A program made the position numbers and the translations under genes. From contig NZ_JYII01000012.1 of assembly GCF_000948415.1 (NCBI RefSeq), forward strand, positions 372,001 to 436,000: a stretch of 64,000 nucleotides of DNA, given 5' to 3'. The stretch comes from Thalassospira sp. HJ (GTDB lineage: Bacteria > Pseudomonadota > Alphaproteobacteria > Rhodospirillales > Thalassospiraceae). The notes under the pieces were generated by a model. The model was not told where the DNA came from. It searched no databases and worked only from the letters and a program-made list of their open reading frames with translations. This document shows positions 25,566 to 34,017 of this stretch, piece by piece; position 1 is the first letter of the stretch; each line of letters opens with the position of its first letter.

Positions 25566-26132
25566 TTAGTCCTTGGCACGCTCGATATAGGTGCCTTCAA
25601 CCGTGTTCACGACAATGCGCGTACCCGATTCAATATGCGGGGGCACCATCACACGAACACCGTTCTCAAGAACAGCCGGCTTGAAGGAGGAAGACTGGGT
25701 CTGACCTTTGACGACCGCATCGGCTTCGACGATCTGGAAGACGACATGCTCGGGCAGGGTTACGCCAAGCGGCTCACCTTCAAAGGATTCGATGGTTACA
25801 ACCATCCCGTCCTGAAGATAGACAGCAGCTTCGCCAACAAGGTCGGAATTTACTGTGATCTGTTCGTAGGTTTCGCTGTCCATGAAGGTGATCATGTCAC
25901 CATCGGCAAACAGGTAGGTGTATTCTTTCTGCTCAAGACGAACCTTTTCGACGGTTTCCGATGCACGGAAACGTTCGTTCAGCTTGGTGCCGGTACGAAT
26001 GTCTTTGAGTTCAACCTGGTTAAAAGCACCGCCTTTACCCGGCTTCACAGCCTGGCATTTTACTGCACGCCACAGGGCACCTTTATGTTCGATAAGGTTA
26101 CCCGGACGGATTTCGTTGCCGTTGATTTTCAT
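25566..26132 (-). CDS. efp: Translation elongation factor P
   Basis: 188 residues, the usual length. EF-P binds between the P and E sites and relieves ribosome stalling at polyproline. The three beta-barrel domains are recognisable: N-terminal KOW-like ([30 protein letters not shown]), a central OB domain ([33 protein letters not shown]) and C-terminal [31 protein letters not shown]. The loop PGKGG carries Lys33, the position that is beta-lysylated by EpmA in many proteobacteria. It is relevant that tolA and the OmpA-like gene in this window encode long proline-rich stretches. Confidence 0.95.
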   Translation of the reverse strand: MKINGNEIRPGNLIEHKGALWRAVKCQAVKPGKGGAFNQVELKDIRTGTKLNERFRASETVEKVRLEQKEYTYLFADGDMITFMDSETYEQITVNSDLVGEAAVYLQDGMVVTIESFEGEPLGVTLPEHVVFQIVEADAVVKGQTQSSSFKPAVLENGVRVMVPPHIESGTRIVVNTVEGTYIERAKD

Positions 26133-26332
26133 GGCACAAACCGTTCTTTCAGATCACAGATTCACAATGCAATAAGGGGCAAGCGCCCCATTTCAGGCGC
26201 TCTACCTACCAGTTCGGCTGTTTTGCTGCAAGCAGATTGATCCGGGATAGCGCGCATAACACCCCGTCATTCGCGCATGGCTTGGATCAAGCATCTGGCG
26301 GCCAAGCAGTTTTGGCCGCATACTAAAAGTAA

Positions 26333-26974
26333 TCAGAGATCGGTTGCAGCAATTGCTGCCTTGATCGCCTTTGCCCCGGCTTCCGGCCCGTCCGGATGGT
26401 TCCAGACACCACCGGTAACAGCGATGAAATCAGCACCGGCCAGAACAAGCGGGGCAACGTTTTCAGCGGTGATGCCGCCAATTGCCACACATGGCACGGT
26501 GGTAAAGGTCGTCCAGATCTCAAGGATTTCCGGCGTGACGCTGGTTTTGGCGTCCTTGGTTTCCGTCGGATAGAACGCGCCGAATGCAACGTAATCCGCA
26601 CCCTTTTCGCCAAGGATCATCGCCTTGTGGCGGCTGTCATAGCAGGACACACCAACGATGTGTTCTTCGCCCATGATCGCGCGCGCTTCGTCATAGCTGG
26701 CATCTTCCTCGCCGACATGCACGCCGTCGCAGCCCGATTTCTTGGCAATGTCGGGACGGTCATTAAGGATCAGCGGAATGTCGCGATCCGCACACATCGG
26801 AAGGATGGTATCAATCGCCTTGCGGATTTCATCATCGCTGACATCCTTCAGGCGCAATTGCAGGCAATCAACCGCCCCGGTATCGAGCACGGATTTCAGC
26901 TTCTCGCCAAAGGGTGCAAGATCGATTTTCGGCGGGGTCAGAAGATAAAGACCGGCAAGTTCGTCTGAATTCAC
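26333..26974 (-). CDS. thiE: Thiamine-phosphate synthase
   Basis: 213 residues from GTG 26974 (AGGAA about nine bases upstream on the minus strand); the ATG at 27040 would add a 22-residue basic tail that the family lacks. The enzyme joins hydroxymethylpyrimidine pyrophosphate and thiazole phosphate. The TIM-barrel signatures are LYLLTPP, DCLQLRLKDVSDDEIRKAI, LILNDRPDIAKKSGCDGVHVGEEDASYDEAR, IVGVSCYDS, ADYVAFGAFYPTETK and VAIGGITAENVAPLVLAGADFIAVTGGVW. No TPP riboswitch was seen upstream. thiD, encoding the partner kinase, is 34 kb away in this window. A hairpin GCGGCCAA/TTGGCCGC (26298-26319) lies just downstream. Confidence 0.9.
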   Translation of the reverse strand: MNSDELAGLYLLTPPKIDLAPFGEKLKSVLDTGAVDCLQLRLKDVSDDEIRKAIDTILPMCADRDIPLILNDRPDIAKKSGCDGVHVGEEDASYDEARAIMGEEHIVGVSCYDSRHKAMILGEKGADYVAFGAFYPTETKDAKTSVTPEILEIWTTFTTVPCVAIGGITAENVAPLVLAGADFIAVTGGVWNHPDGPEAGAKAIKAAIAATDL

Positions 26975-27042
26975 GATGATAATTCCTGATGATTTCCTGC
27001 GTGTTATGTAACCTTTGACGTAAGCTTTGGCAATTGCCAAGG

Positions 27043-27474
27043 CTATCCTGCCAGATGCGCGTGCAACCGCTTGTCGAGCTCAGGGGCAGGCAAAAGGTCG
27101 TCGGCCATCTGATAAATCGCCTCTCGGCGCGGCAGTTCTGTCATGACGATGCAGTTGGCCTGATCAGCCATATCCCGAAGGTTTTCAAGCTGGGGTTCTG
27201 GCATCGGATCGACAATCACCACATCAAGCCCAAGCTCGATTGCCGCAAGCGCCCCGGATACCCGGCCGCTACAATCAAGGATCGAGGTGACATTCGCTGC
27301 CGGAAACTCTTCACGCACCAGCGTGATCAGGTCGGCAAACCACTGCGCCCCGTGCGATTGGGCTGCGTGATCCGGTGACAGCAAGCCAAAGGCGCGATCC
27401 CCCATTATCCGGCAGGCGGATCGCGCACCGTTAATGCCATGAATGCGAATGACGGGATCGGGCAGGGCGCTCAT
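27043..27474 (-). CDS. Conserved hypothetical protein (Rossmann-like, unknown function)
   Basis: 143 residues from ATG 27474, nine bases after the stop codon of the spermidine synthase-like gene, so very likely translated from the same message. Not recognised. The sequence suggests an alternating alpha/beta fold: VTSILDCSGRVSGALAAIELGLDVVIVDPMPEPQLENLRDMADQANCIVMTELP reads like strand-turn-helix-strand of a nucleotide- or sugar-binding fold. No membrane segment or signal peptide. The codon use matches its neighbours. Confidence 0.65.
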   Translation of the reverse strand: MSALPDPVIRIHGINGARSACRIMGDRAFGLLSPDHAAQSHGAQWFADLITLVREEFPAANVTSILDCSGRVSGALAAIELGLDVVIVDPMPEPQLENLRDMADQANCIVMTELPRREAIYQMADDLLPAPELDKRLHAHLAG

Positions 27475-27483
27475 GGTGCTTGC

Positions 27484-28206
27484 TTATGCCTTGGTGCGCG
27501 CGACATAGACCGTGTTGATGTCTTCGCGGTCAATCAGCGGATGCTTGAATTTAATGACGTCGGCCCTGATGGTTTCAAACGCGGACTTCAGGTTTTCTTC
27601 AAACCACGGTTCGGGCATTTCGGTCGACCACAGGGCAAAGATGCCACCGGGCACCAGATGTTTGGCAAGCTTTGCCAGGCCATCCGTGGTGTAAAGGCGC
27701 TTGTGATCTTCATGCAGGACATTGCCCGGTGAATGATCAACATCAAGCAAAATGGCGTCATGCAGTTTTTCGGGGGCATCCGGGTTCATGCCCGGCGTAT
27801 CGGAAAGTGAGGCTGCAAAGAAATCACCATGCACCAGCGCACAACGCGGATCGTTCGAAAGCTGCTTCCCCAGTGGCAGCAACCCTTGTTGATGCCATTC
27901 AATGACCTCGGGCAGGGTATCCAAAACGGTCAGTTTTCCGGTCTTGGGATTATCAAGGGCTGCTTTGGCGGTATAGCCAAGCCCAAGCCCGCCAACCACA
28001 ACATCAAGGTTATCGCGATCGAGTTCGGCCAAGCCAAGGTCGGCCAGCGCGATCTCGGCATCTGTAAACAGGCTCGACATCAGATATTCTTCATCAAGCT
28101 TGATTTCATAGACATCGATATCAAGGCTGAGCTCACGTCGGCGACGCAGGCTCAAGACCCCCATCGGTGTCGGGCGATAATCAAGTTCCTTGAAAAGAAG
28201 GCTCAC
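27484..28206 (-). CDS. Spermidine synthase-like methyltransferase-fold protein
   Basis: 240 residues from GTG 28206, which has AGGAG eight bases upstream; the longer frame to 28266 runs into the gap terminator and is rejected. The Rossmann core LDVVVGGLGLGYTAKAALDNPKTGKLTVLDTLPEVIEWHQQGL and the later DAILLDVDHSPGNVLHEDHKRLYTTDGLAKLAKHLVPGGIFALWS match spermidine synthase-like proteins. The usual substrate motif GGGDG is GGLGLG here and the N-terminal beta domain is short, so true polyamine synthase activity is doubtful. It may be one of the many 'spermidine synthase family' proteins of unknown reaction. Confidence 0.72.
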   Translation of the reverse strand: MSLLFKELDYRPTPMGVLSLRRRRELSLDIDVYEIKLDEEYLMSSLFTDAEIALADLGLAELDRDNLDVVVGGLGLGYTAKAALDNPKTGKLTVLDTLPEVIEWHQQGLLPLGKQLSNDPRCALVHGDFFAASLSDTPGMNPDAPEKLHDAILLDVDHSPGNVLHEDHKRLYTTDGLAKLAKHLVPGGIFALWSTEMPEPWFEENLKSAFETIRADVIKFKHPLIDREDINTVYVARTKA

Positions 28207-28273
28207 GGGCCGGGCTCCTGTTTGGCTTGATGTGTTGGTGCTCAACACTGACGGAAAGATGCGCAAAAGAAAA

Positions 28274-28298
28274 GTGCCCGAAGCAGAACTTCGGGCAC
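28274..28298 (-). terminator. Terminator, most likely of gap
   Basis: GTGCCCGAAG (28274-28283), loop CAGAA, CTTCGGGCAC (28289-28298). On the minus strand it is followed by TTTTCTTTT. It lies 290 bases beyond the gap stop codon because the palindromic element at 28310-28574 sits in between. Confidence 0.8.
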
Positions 28299-28309
28299 CT
28301 TGAAAATCC

Positions 28310-28574
28310 AGGGTCAGGACCTACTAATTTGATTGGAATGGCAGAGCTTATATTTGTGAAATCCAAGGAAAAGCCCGCTGGGCGGGTCGGCATCCCGCGC
28401 AAGGGGTTTGACGCGGGAGTTCGCAAATATAAGCTCTGTCCTTCGGATCGGTCAGATTTGCACGAGCTACTTTGTCGCAAAACCTTGAAAGATTGTTATC
28501 TTCCGGCGGTTTTGCTTCGCGTATCCGCACAAATCTGAGCGACCATTCGAACCAAATTAGTAGGTCCTGACCCT
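28310..28574. mobile_element. 265-bp MITE-like palindromic element (element 1)
   Basis: Perfect 22-base terminal inverted repeats bound it: 28310-28331 (AGGGTCAGGACC...) and 28553-28574. Inside are two arms. Arm A: 28342-28360 pairs with 28420-28438 (18 of 19 bases), enclosing CCCGC/GCGGG (28374-28386) and CCCGCG/CGCGGG (28394-28417). Arm B: TCAGATTTG (28452-28460) pairs with CAAATCTGA (28530-28538), enclosing GCAAAACC/GGTTTTGC (28477-28515) and AAGAT/ATCTT (28489-28502). No transposase is encoded; short frames through it (up to 103 codons) follow the palindromes and look non-coding. No clear target-site duplication was seen. It lies between the gap stop codon and its terminator. Confidence 0.75.
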
Positions 28575-28587
28575 TGCTAAGCGATGC

Positions 28588-29595
28588 TTAGAGGAACTTC
28601 GCCATGGCGACAGCGGTGTCGCTCATACGGTTGGAGAAGCCCCACTCGTTGTCATACCAGGACAGGATACGAACGAAGTTGCCGTCCATGACCTGGGTCT
28701 GGGTGGCATCAAAGGTCGAGCTGTTCGGGTTGTGGTTGAAGTCAACCGAAACCAGCGGTGCTTCGCAAACGCCAAGAACGCCTTTAAGCGGACCGTTTGC
28801 GGCTTCCTTGATCGCTGCGTTGATTTCATCAACGGTGGTGTCACGGCCCGCAACGAAGGTCAGGTCGACCATGGAAACGTTCGGGGTCGGGACGCGGATC
28901 GCGGTACCGTCAAGCTTGCCTTTAAGTTCCGGAAGAACCAGGCCAACAGCCTTTGCTGCACCGGTCGAGGTCGGGATCATCGAAAGCGATGCCGAACGTG
29001 CACGACGCAGGTCTTTATGCAGGCTGTCCACGGTGTTCTGGTCGCCGGTGAAGGCGTGAACAGTGGTCATGAAGCCCTTGGTGATGCCAACGGTCTTGTT
29101 CAGAACGTCTGCAACCGGTGCCAGGCAGTTGGTGGTGCAGGATGCGTTCGAAACGATGATGTCGCTTGCCGACAGGGTGTCGGAGTTAACGCCGTAAACA
29201 ACGGTCTTGATGTCGCCCTTTGCCGGGGCGGAAATCAGAACGCGCTTGGCACCAGCGGTCAGGTGTTTGCCAGCACCGGCTTCGTCAAGGAAGATACCGG
29301 TGCACTCGAATGCGATGTCGACTTTAAGGTCGGCCCACGGCAGGTTCGCCGGGTCACGCTCTGAGCAAACCTTGATCGTCTTGCCGTCGATGACGAGGTT
29401 GTCGCCTTCGGCTTTGACGTCATTGGCCAGAACGCCATGAACGGAATCATATTTCAGAAGATGTGCGTTGGTGTTGACGTCACCCAGGTCGTTGATGGCA
29501 ACAACTTCAACATCGGTGCGGCCGCTTTCAACGATTGCACGCAGAACCAGACGGCCGATACGGCCAAAACCATTAATCGCTACGCGAATAGCCAT
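28588..29595 (-). CDS. gap: Glyceraldehyde-3-phosphate dehydrogenase
   Basis: 335 residues from ATG 29595, with GGAGGG four bases upstream. It oxidises glyceraldehyde-3-phosphate with NAD(P)+ and phosphate. All hallmarks are present: [10 protein letters not shown] (nucleotide binding), the catalytic cysteine in [25 protein letters not shown], the phosphate-binding RRARSAS and [32 protein letters not shown], and the C-terminal [13 protein letters not shown]. The residue after the first strand (INDLGD) suggests NAD preference. tkt lies directly upstream on the same strand, separated by a terminator. Confidence 0.95.
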   Translation of the reverse strand: MAIRVAINGFGRIGRLVLRAIVESGRTDVEVVAINDLGDVNTNAHLLKYDSVHGVLANDVKAEGDNLVIDGKTIKVCSERDPANLPWADLKVDIAFECTGIFLDEAGAGKHLTAGAKRVLISAPAKGDIKTVVYGVNSDTLSASDIIVSNASCTTNCLAPVADVLNKTVGITKGFMTTVHAFTGDQNTVDSLHKDLRRARSASLSMIPTSTGAAKAVGLVLPELKGKLDGTAIRVPTPNVSMVDLTFVAGRDTTVDEINAAIKEAANGPLKGVLGVCEAPLVSVDFNHNPNSSTFDATQTQVMDGNFVRILSWYDNEWGFSNRMSDTAVAMAKFL

Positions 29596-29672
29596 TCATC
29601 CCTCCAAAATTATAATGATTGGTACCTGGGGAGTATCAATCACGGCTTAGGGTACAAAACCCATAGAAAAAA

Positions 29673-29701
29673 GGCCGGATCGGCATGTTACCGATCCGGC
29701 C
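29673..29701 (-). terminator. Rho-independent terminator after tkt
   Basis: GGCCGGATCGG (29673-29683), seven-base loop, CCGATCCGGCC (29691-29701), followed on the minus strand by TTTTTTC. It separates tkt from gap, so gap needs its own promoter within the next 75 bases. Confidence 0.9.
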
Positions 29702-29708
29702 CTGTAAA

Positions 29709-31691
29709 TTAAACCAGTTCCTTGGCCGCTTTGACCAGCGCATCGGCGGTGATGCCGAAATGCTCATAAAGAACCGGGGCCGGTGCCGAGGCACCAAATC
29801 CGTGCATGCCGATAACCTTGCCGTTATCGCCAACATATTTTTCCCAGCCAAAGACCGAAAGGGCTTCGATGGCAACGCGCGGTGCGCTGCCCAGAACTTC
29901 CTTGCGGTATTCCGGCGACTGGGCGTCAAACAGTTCCCAGCTCGGCAGCGAAACAACAGCAGCATTGATGCCGTCTGCTTTCAGCTTGGCCTGTGCGTCA
30001 ACAGCGATCTCGACTTCCGAACCGGTCGCGATCAGGGTGACCTGGCGGTCGCCATCGCAATCGGAAATCACGTAACCGCCACGTGCGACAAGGTTGTCTT
30101 CACGATAGTCGGTCCGCAGAACCGGCAGGTTCTGACGGGTAAGTGCAAGAACGGTCGGGCCGCTTTCGTTGGTGATCGACAGTGCCCATGCTTCTGCGGT
30201 TTCAACCGCATCAGCCGGACGGATCACGGTCACGTTCGGCATCGCACGCAGCGACGCGACATGTTCGATCGGCTGGTGAGTCGGGCCGTCTTCGCCAAGA
30301 CCGATGGAATCATGGGTCATGACGTAAACAACGCGCTGGTTCATCAGGGCCGAAAGACGGATCGCCGGGCGGCAATAGTCGGTGAAGACCAGGAAGGTGC
30401 CGCCATAAGGCAGCACGCCACCATGCAGCGCCAGACCATTCATGGCTGCTGCCATGCCGTGTTCGCGGATACCGTAATAGATATACGCACCTTCATAGCC
30501 GTCATCAGCGGTAATCGGTGCCTGAACACTGGTCTTGGTGTTGTTCGAACCGGTCAGGTCGGCAGAGCCGCCGATCATTTCCGGGATCGCTTTGGTCAGC
30601 ACTTCGAGAACGTTCTCCGATGCCTTACGGGTGGCGACCTTCGGCTTGTCTTCGGTGATCTGCTTTTTGTAGTCGTTGAACGCTTCGATCCAGTTTTCCG
30701 GAAGCTTGCCTTCGATACGACGCTCGAACTCGTCCTTAAGGGCTGCTTCGAGGCTCTCGAAACGACCGCCCCATGCATTGAAGTCATCCGCACCACGTGC
30801 GCCAGCAGCAAGCCATGCATCACGGATATCAGCCGGAATGTCGAACGGCTCGTAATCCCACTCAAGCTTCTTGCGCATGCCAGCAAGTTCCTCGGCACCA
30901 AGTGCCGCGCCATGGGTTGCCGAGGTACCGGCTTTGGTCGGTGCGCCAAACCCGATCTGGGTTTTGCAGGCAATCATCGACGGGGTGTTGGTGGTTTTGG
31001 CTTTGGCGATGGCAGCTTCGATTGCAGCCGGATCGTGACCGTCAATCTGCTGAACGTCCCAGCCAGCGGCTTCGAAGCGCTTCTTGTGATCTTCCGAGGT
31101 CGAAAGCGAGGTCGGGCCATCAATCGAAATGCCGTTGTCATCGAATAGAACGATGAGTTTGGACAGTTTCATGTGACCAGCCATCGAAATGGCTTCCTGC
31201 GAAATACCTTCCATCAGGCAACCATCGCCAGCAATCACATAGGTGTAGTGATCGACAACGCTGTCACCGAAGCGGGCATTCATGATGCGCTCGCCAAGGG
31301 CGAAACCGACCGAGGTCGCAATACCCTGACCCAGCGGGCCAGTGGTGGTTTCAATGCCTTCGCCGTGACCGAATTCCGGGTGGCCCGCGGTGCGGTAGCC
31401 CATCTGACGGAAATTCTTGATCTGATCAAGATCGAAGTCTTCGTACCCGGTCAGGTGCAGAAGCGAATAAAGAAGCATCGAACCGTGACCTGCGGACAGG
31501 ATGAAACGGTCGCGGTCCGGCCAGTTCGGATGCTTCGGATCGAATTTCAAGAATTTGGTATAAAGAACAGTCGCAACGTCTGCCATGCCCATCGGCATGC
31601 CCGGGTGACCGGATTTGGCTTTCTCAACAGCGTCTGCCGAGAGGAAGCGGATGGCATTGGCCATGCGGTTGTGTTCTGCTTGCGTCGTCAT
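29709..31691 (-). CDS. tkt: Transketolase
   Basis: 660 residues from ATG 31691, AGGAA ten bases upstream; a longer frame to 31793 would add 34 residues unlike the family. It moves two-carbon ketol units in the pentose phosphate pathway with thiamine diphosphate. Motifs: RFLSADAVEKAKSGHPGMPMGMADVATVLY, the TPP/Mg2+ signature VIAGDGCLMEGISQEAISMAGH with LIVLFDDN, and the second-half transketolase motif GIREHGMAAAMNGLALHGGVLPYGGTF. The phosphate-binding SLGEDGPTHQPIEH is also clear. Neighbouring gap supplies its product or substrate triose phosphate. Confidence 0.95.
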   Translation of the reverse strand: MTTQAEHNRMANAIRFLSADAVEKAKSGHPGMPMGMADVATVLYTKFLKFDPKHPNWPDRDRFILSAGHGSMLLYSLLHLTGYEDFDLDQIKNFRQMGYRTAGHPEFGHGEGIETTTGPLGQGIATSVGFALGERIMNARFGDSVVDHYTYVIAGDGCLMEGISQEAISMAGHMKLSKLIVLFDDNGISIDGPTSLSTSEDHKKRFEAAGWDVQQIDGHDPAAIEAAIAKAKTTNTPSMIACKTQIGFGAPTKAGTSATHGAALGAEELAGMRKKLEWDYEPFDIPADIRDAWLAAGARGADDFNAWGGRFESLEAALKDEFERRIEGKLPENWIEAFNDYKKQITEDKPKVATRKASENVLEVLTKAIPEMIGGSADLTGSNNTKTSVQAPITADDGYEGAYIYYGIREHGMAAAMNGLALHGGVLPYGGTFLVFTDYCRPAIRLSALMNQRVVYVMTHDSIGLGEDGPTHQPIEHVASLRAMPNVTVIRPADAVETAEAWALSITNESGPTVLALTRQNLPVLRTDYREDNLVARGGYVISDCDGDRQVTLIATGSEVEIAVDAQAKLKADGINAAVVSLPSWELFDAQSPEYRKEVLGSAPRVAIEALSVFGWEKYVGDNGKVIGMHGFGASAPAPVLYEHFGITADALVKAAKELV

Positions 31692-32104
31692 GTGATGCGG
31701 TTCCTGGGGGTTTCGCGGTCGGGCGATGAAAACACTTTTCCATTTATTAACGGAATTCGCGCGGAAGATGCCCTTACGGGGGGCATACGTCAACCGCTTC
31801 TATCGAAAAACTGCCAAGTTATCCGGATTCAGATTAATCACACTGGCAATTGCCGTGTCCAGTTGTGGGTTTTGCTGATCTGTTTGGGCACGTAGCGCCT
31901 GATTTTCGCCAAGTGCGCCTGCTGCTTGAGGCGTTCGGATGCAATCATGATCGGGCAAAACGGTTGTTGATCGGAATCTGTGATGTTAAATCAGCCATGA
32001 TCATGACATCTTCGATGGGTCTGATCGCCATCAGATGAGTCGCAGCAGACAGGTCATGTCTGCGCAATGCAATTTGGGTAAACAGCAAACATTCGGGTAG
32101 GATC
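31692..32104. other. Divergent intergenic region between tkt and DUF4164
   Basis: About 410 bases holding the promoters of both units. A short hairpin CAGACA...TGTCTG is seen near 32047-32063, about 40 bases before the gene at 32105. No convincing reading frame or known RNA motif was found. Confidence 0.35.
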
Positions 32105-32371
32105 ATGTCGCGGTTGCAACAGGCAAGTGATCGGCTGAAAGCAGCATTGGAACGTCTGGAAACGGTTGCGGAGTCGGCGATCGAGGCCAAAAGCCAGGAC
32201 GCCAACGCAGATACCGCAGAGGTCGAAGCCCTGCGTGGACAGCTCTCAGAGCTTCGCGAAGATTACGACCGGCTGAGCCGCACGACCGAAACGGTTTCAA
32301 ACCGCCTTGACGGGGCTGTTGATCAACTCAAACTCGTCCTTGATGAAGAACCCGCAAAGAAACAGGCATAA
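32105..32371 (+). CDS. DUF4164 coiled-coil protein
   Basis: 88 residues from ATG 32105, with GGTAGG just upstream. Nearly all of it is predicted coiled coil (LQQASDRLKAALERLETVAESAIEAK, then EALRGQLSELREDYDRLSRTTETVSNRLDGAVDQLKLVLDE). Small coiled-coil proteins of this family sit directly before zapA in many alphaproteobacteria; the two-base gap to zapA here implies translational coupling. A ZapB-like role as Z-ring partner of ZapA is plausible but inferred. Confidence 0.75.
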   Translation: MSRLQQASDRLKAALERLETVAESAIEAKSQDANADTAEVEALRGQLSELREDYDRLSRTTETVSNRLDGAVDQLKLVLDEEPAKKQA

Positions 32372-32373
32372 CC

Positions 32374-32712
32374 ATGGCACAGGTTTCCATTCGCATTAAC
32401 GGTCGCAGCTACGACATCGCATGTGACGACGGTCAGGAAGATCGCATTCACGCGCTTGCCGGTTATGTTGACGAACGGGTCAAGGAAATCTCCGATGCGG
32501 TTGGCCAGATCGGTGAACAGCGCCTTCTGGTCATGACCAGCCTTCTGATTGCTGACGAACTCGGCATGGCGCATGAAAAGCTGAAAAATCCGGCAAGCCC
32601 GGCGGCAGAGGCCGGAAGTATTTCGGCTGCTGAAAGTGATGCGCTGGCGGACAATATCGAAAGCATGGCCGAACGGGTCGAAGCACTTGCCGATCGTCTG
32701 AACAAAGACTGA
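32374..32712 (+). CDS. zapA: Cell division protein ZapA
   Basis: 112 residues. The N-terminal globular domain (VSIRINGRSYDIACDDGQEDRIHALAGYVDERVKEISDAVGQIGEQRLLVMTSLLIADEL) is characteristic of ZapA, which binds FtsZ and bundles protofilaments at the Z-ring; the rest is a coiled-coil dimerisation tail (SDALADNIESMAERVEALADRL). Downstream, as in most proteobacteria, lies the 6S RNA. Confidence 0.9.
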   Translation: MAQVSIRINGRSYDIACDDGQEDRIHALAGYVDERVKEISDAVGQIGEQRLLVMTSLLIADELGMAHEKLKNPASPAAEAGSISAAESDALADNIESMAERVEALADRLNKD

Positions 32713-32907
32713 TCACTTGGTTATTCGCCGACTGCATGGCTGCGTTTCCCAAGGCCTGAATTCGCGCAATCTACTTGAAATTCCGATGGTCGAAGACTAA
32801 GTTCCGGTCGCTGACAGTTTGCGATGCGCCGTTCGCGGCGATCAAGAACCCAGCATCAAGGGGGCTGCCCTGTTCGTCAGGTTCGCTAATTCCCGGGGCC
32901 GATGCTC

Positions 32908-33030
32908 ATTTCTCTAGGGAGCTGTCCCTTGCCAGGCCGTGGTCTGGTTATACGGCGCCCACCTGCACCTGCAGGTCACGAGGAATTACCAAATGGCCAA
33001 CGGCAGCGGTGGCTCCCGCTTATATTCCCT
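32908..33030 (+). ncRNA. ssrS: 6S RNA (approximate bounds)
   Basis: Placed by position right after zapA, the standard location, and by structure. GGGAGC (32917-32922) pairs with GCTCCC (33012-33017) as the closing stem; further pairing AGGCC/GGCC surrounds a large internal bubble; and ACCTGC-ACCT-GCAGGT (32961-32976) forms the apical hairpin within CGCCCACCTGCACCTGCAGG, a look shared by alphaproteobacterial 6S RNAs. 6S RNA mimics an open promoter and binds the housekeeping RNA polymerase in stationary phase. Ends are uncertain by 10-20 bases. A separate small hairpin CGCCG-TTCG-CGGCG lies at 32827-32840. Confidence 0.65.
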
Positions 33031-33122
33031 TTTCCATTTCGTGATGCCGGTCATGCGTCCCGGGGCAGGGTGCATCAAACGAAACATGTCTGCCTGCTGG
33101 CTGACGCAAAACAGGAAGCACA

Positions 33123-33938
33123 ATGCGTTTACTTCATCTTGGCGACGTTCTGGGGCAATCCGGTCGCAAGGCAGCGCTCGAAGCGCTCCCGATGCTACGT
33201 GACCGTCTCTCGGTTGATATCGCGGTGGTGAATGTCGAAAACGCAGCCCACGGCTTTGGCGTAACGGCAAAAATCTGCAAGGAATTCTATGCCGCCGGTG
33301 CCGATGTCCTGACCACAGGCAACCATGTCTGGGATCAGCGCGAAATCATCGCCTATATCGACGAAGATGAAAAACTGCTGCGTCCGTGGAACTTCCCGGA
33401 TGGCACGCCGGGCAATGGCGATTACGTTTTCAAAACCAAGTCGGGCAAGAAGGTCTGTGTGATCAACATGATGGGCCGCCTGTTCATGGATCCGTTATCC
33501 TGCCCGTTCCAAGGGGCGGACAAGCTCTTTGCCAAACACAAGCTTGGCAAGAATGTCGATGCCGTGATCCTTGATTTCCACGCCGAAACCACGTCAGAAA
33601 AAATGGCGTTTGGCCATCACTGTGACGGGCGGGCGTCGCTCGTGCTTGGCACGCACACCCATGTGCCGACCGCCGATGCCCAGATCCTGCCAAATGGCAC
33701 GGCCTATCAAACCGATGTTGGCATGTGCGGTGACTTTGATTCCGTCATCGGCATGAAAAAGGAAAACTCGGTCCGCAAATTCATCACCAAAATGCCGTCC
33801 GGCCGGTTCGAACCGGCAGAAGGCCCGGCGACGGTGTGCGGCGTTTACGTTGAAACCGATGACAAGACGGGCCTTGCCAAACGCATTGAATCGGTCCGTA
33901 TCGGTGGCCGTCTCAAAGGCAGCTGGCCCAGCGCCTGA
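33123..33938 (+). CDS. TIGR00282/YmdB-like metallophosphoesterase
   Basis: 271 residues from ATG 33123 (the preceding ACAGGAAGCACA gives AGGAAG about five bases upstream). The dinuclear metal site is visible in order: LHLGDVLGQSGRKA, NVENAAHGFG, TGNHVWDQ, DFHAETTSEKMAFGHHCDGRASLVLGTHTHVPTADAQILPNGTAYQTDVGMCGDFDSVIGM. Members in Bacillus (YmdB) hydrolyse 2',3'-cyclic nucleotides and affect development; in alphaproteobacteria the role is unknown. The gene often follows the 6S RNA and a formyltetrahydrofolate cyclo-ligase gene; the cyclo-ligase gene is absent here. Confidence 0.87.
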   Translation: MRLLHLGDVLGQSGRKAALEALPMLRDRLSVDIAVVNVENAAHGFGVTAKICKEFYAAGADVLTTGNHVWDQREIIAYIDEDEKLLRPWNFPDGTPGNGDYVFKTKSGKKVCVINMMGRLFMDPLSCPFQGADKLFAKHKLGKNVDAVILDFHAETTSEKMAFGHHCDGRASLVLGTHTHVPTADAQILPNGTAYQTDVGMCGDFDSVIGMKKENSVRKFITKMPSGRFEPAEGPATVCGVYVETDDKTGLAKRIESVRIGGRLKGSWPSA

Positions 33939-33965
33939 CCCAAGGCCGCAGGGATGCGATCAAAG

Positions 33966-33995
33966 AAAAAGGCCCGCCAGATGGCGGGCCTTTTT
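33966..33995. terminator. Bidirectional terminator between ymdB-like and chemoreceptor genes
   Basis: AAAAAGGCCCGCC (33966-33978), loop AGAT, GGCGGGCCTTTTT (33983-33995). It serves the plus-strand phosphoesterase gene and the minus-strand chemoreceptor gene ending at 34018. Confidence 0.9.
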
Positions 33996-34017
33996 CGTTT
34001 CAGATATGTGGTTTTGA

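Noticed and set aside
26133-27042. TPP riboswitch upstream of thiE
   Set aside because: The conserved CTGAGA and ACCnTTGAACCTGATCTGG-like blocks are absent here and upstream of thiD (60381-60429).
28227-28538. Plus-strand 103-codon frame and minus-strand 60-codon frame across element 1
   Set aside because: Both run through the palindromic arms, have no ribosome site, and their amino-acid sequence simply follows the inverted repeats.
29685-31148. 487-codon plus-strand frame antisense to tkt
   Set aside because: It is a shadow of the tkt codons in a high-GC gene; composition is Arg/Cys/His-rich and it resembles no family. Similar long shadows lie antisense to ftsH (50737-52569), the indolepyruvate oxidoreductase gene (9140-10243) and ybdK-like gene (1504-2550).
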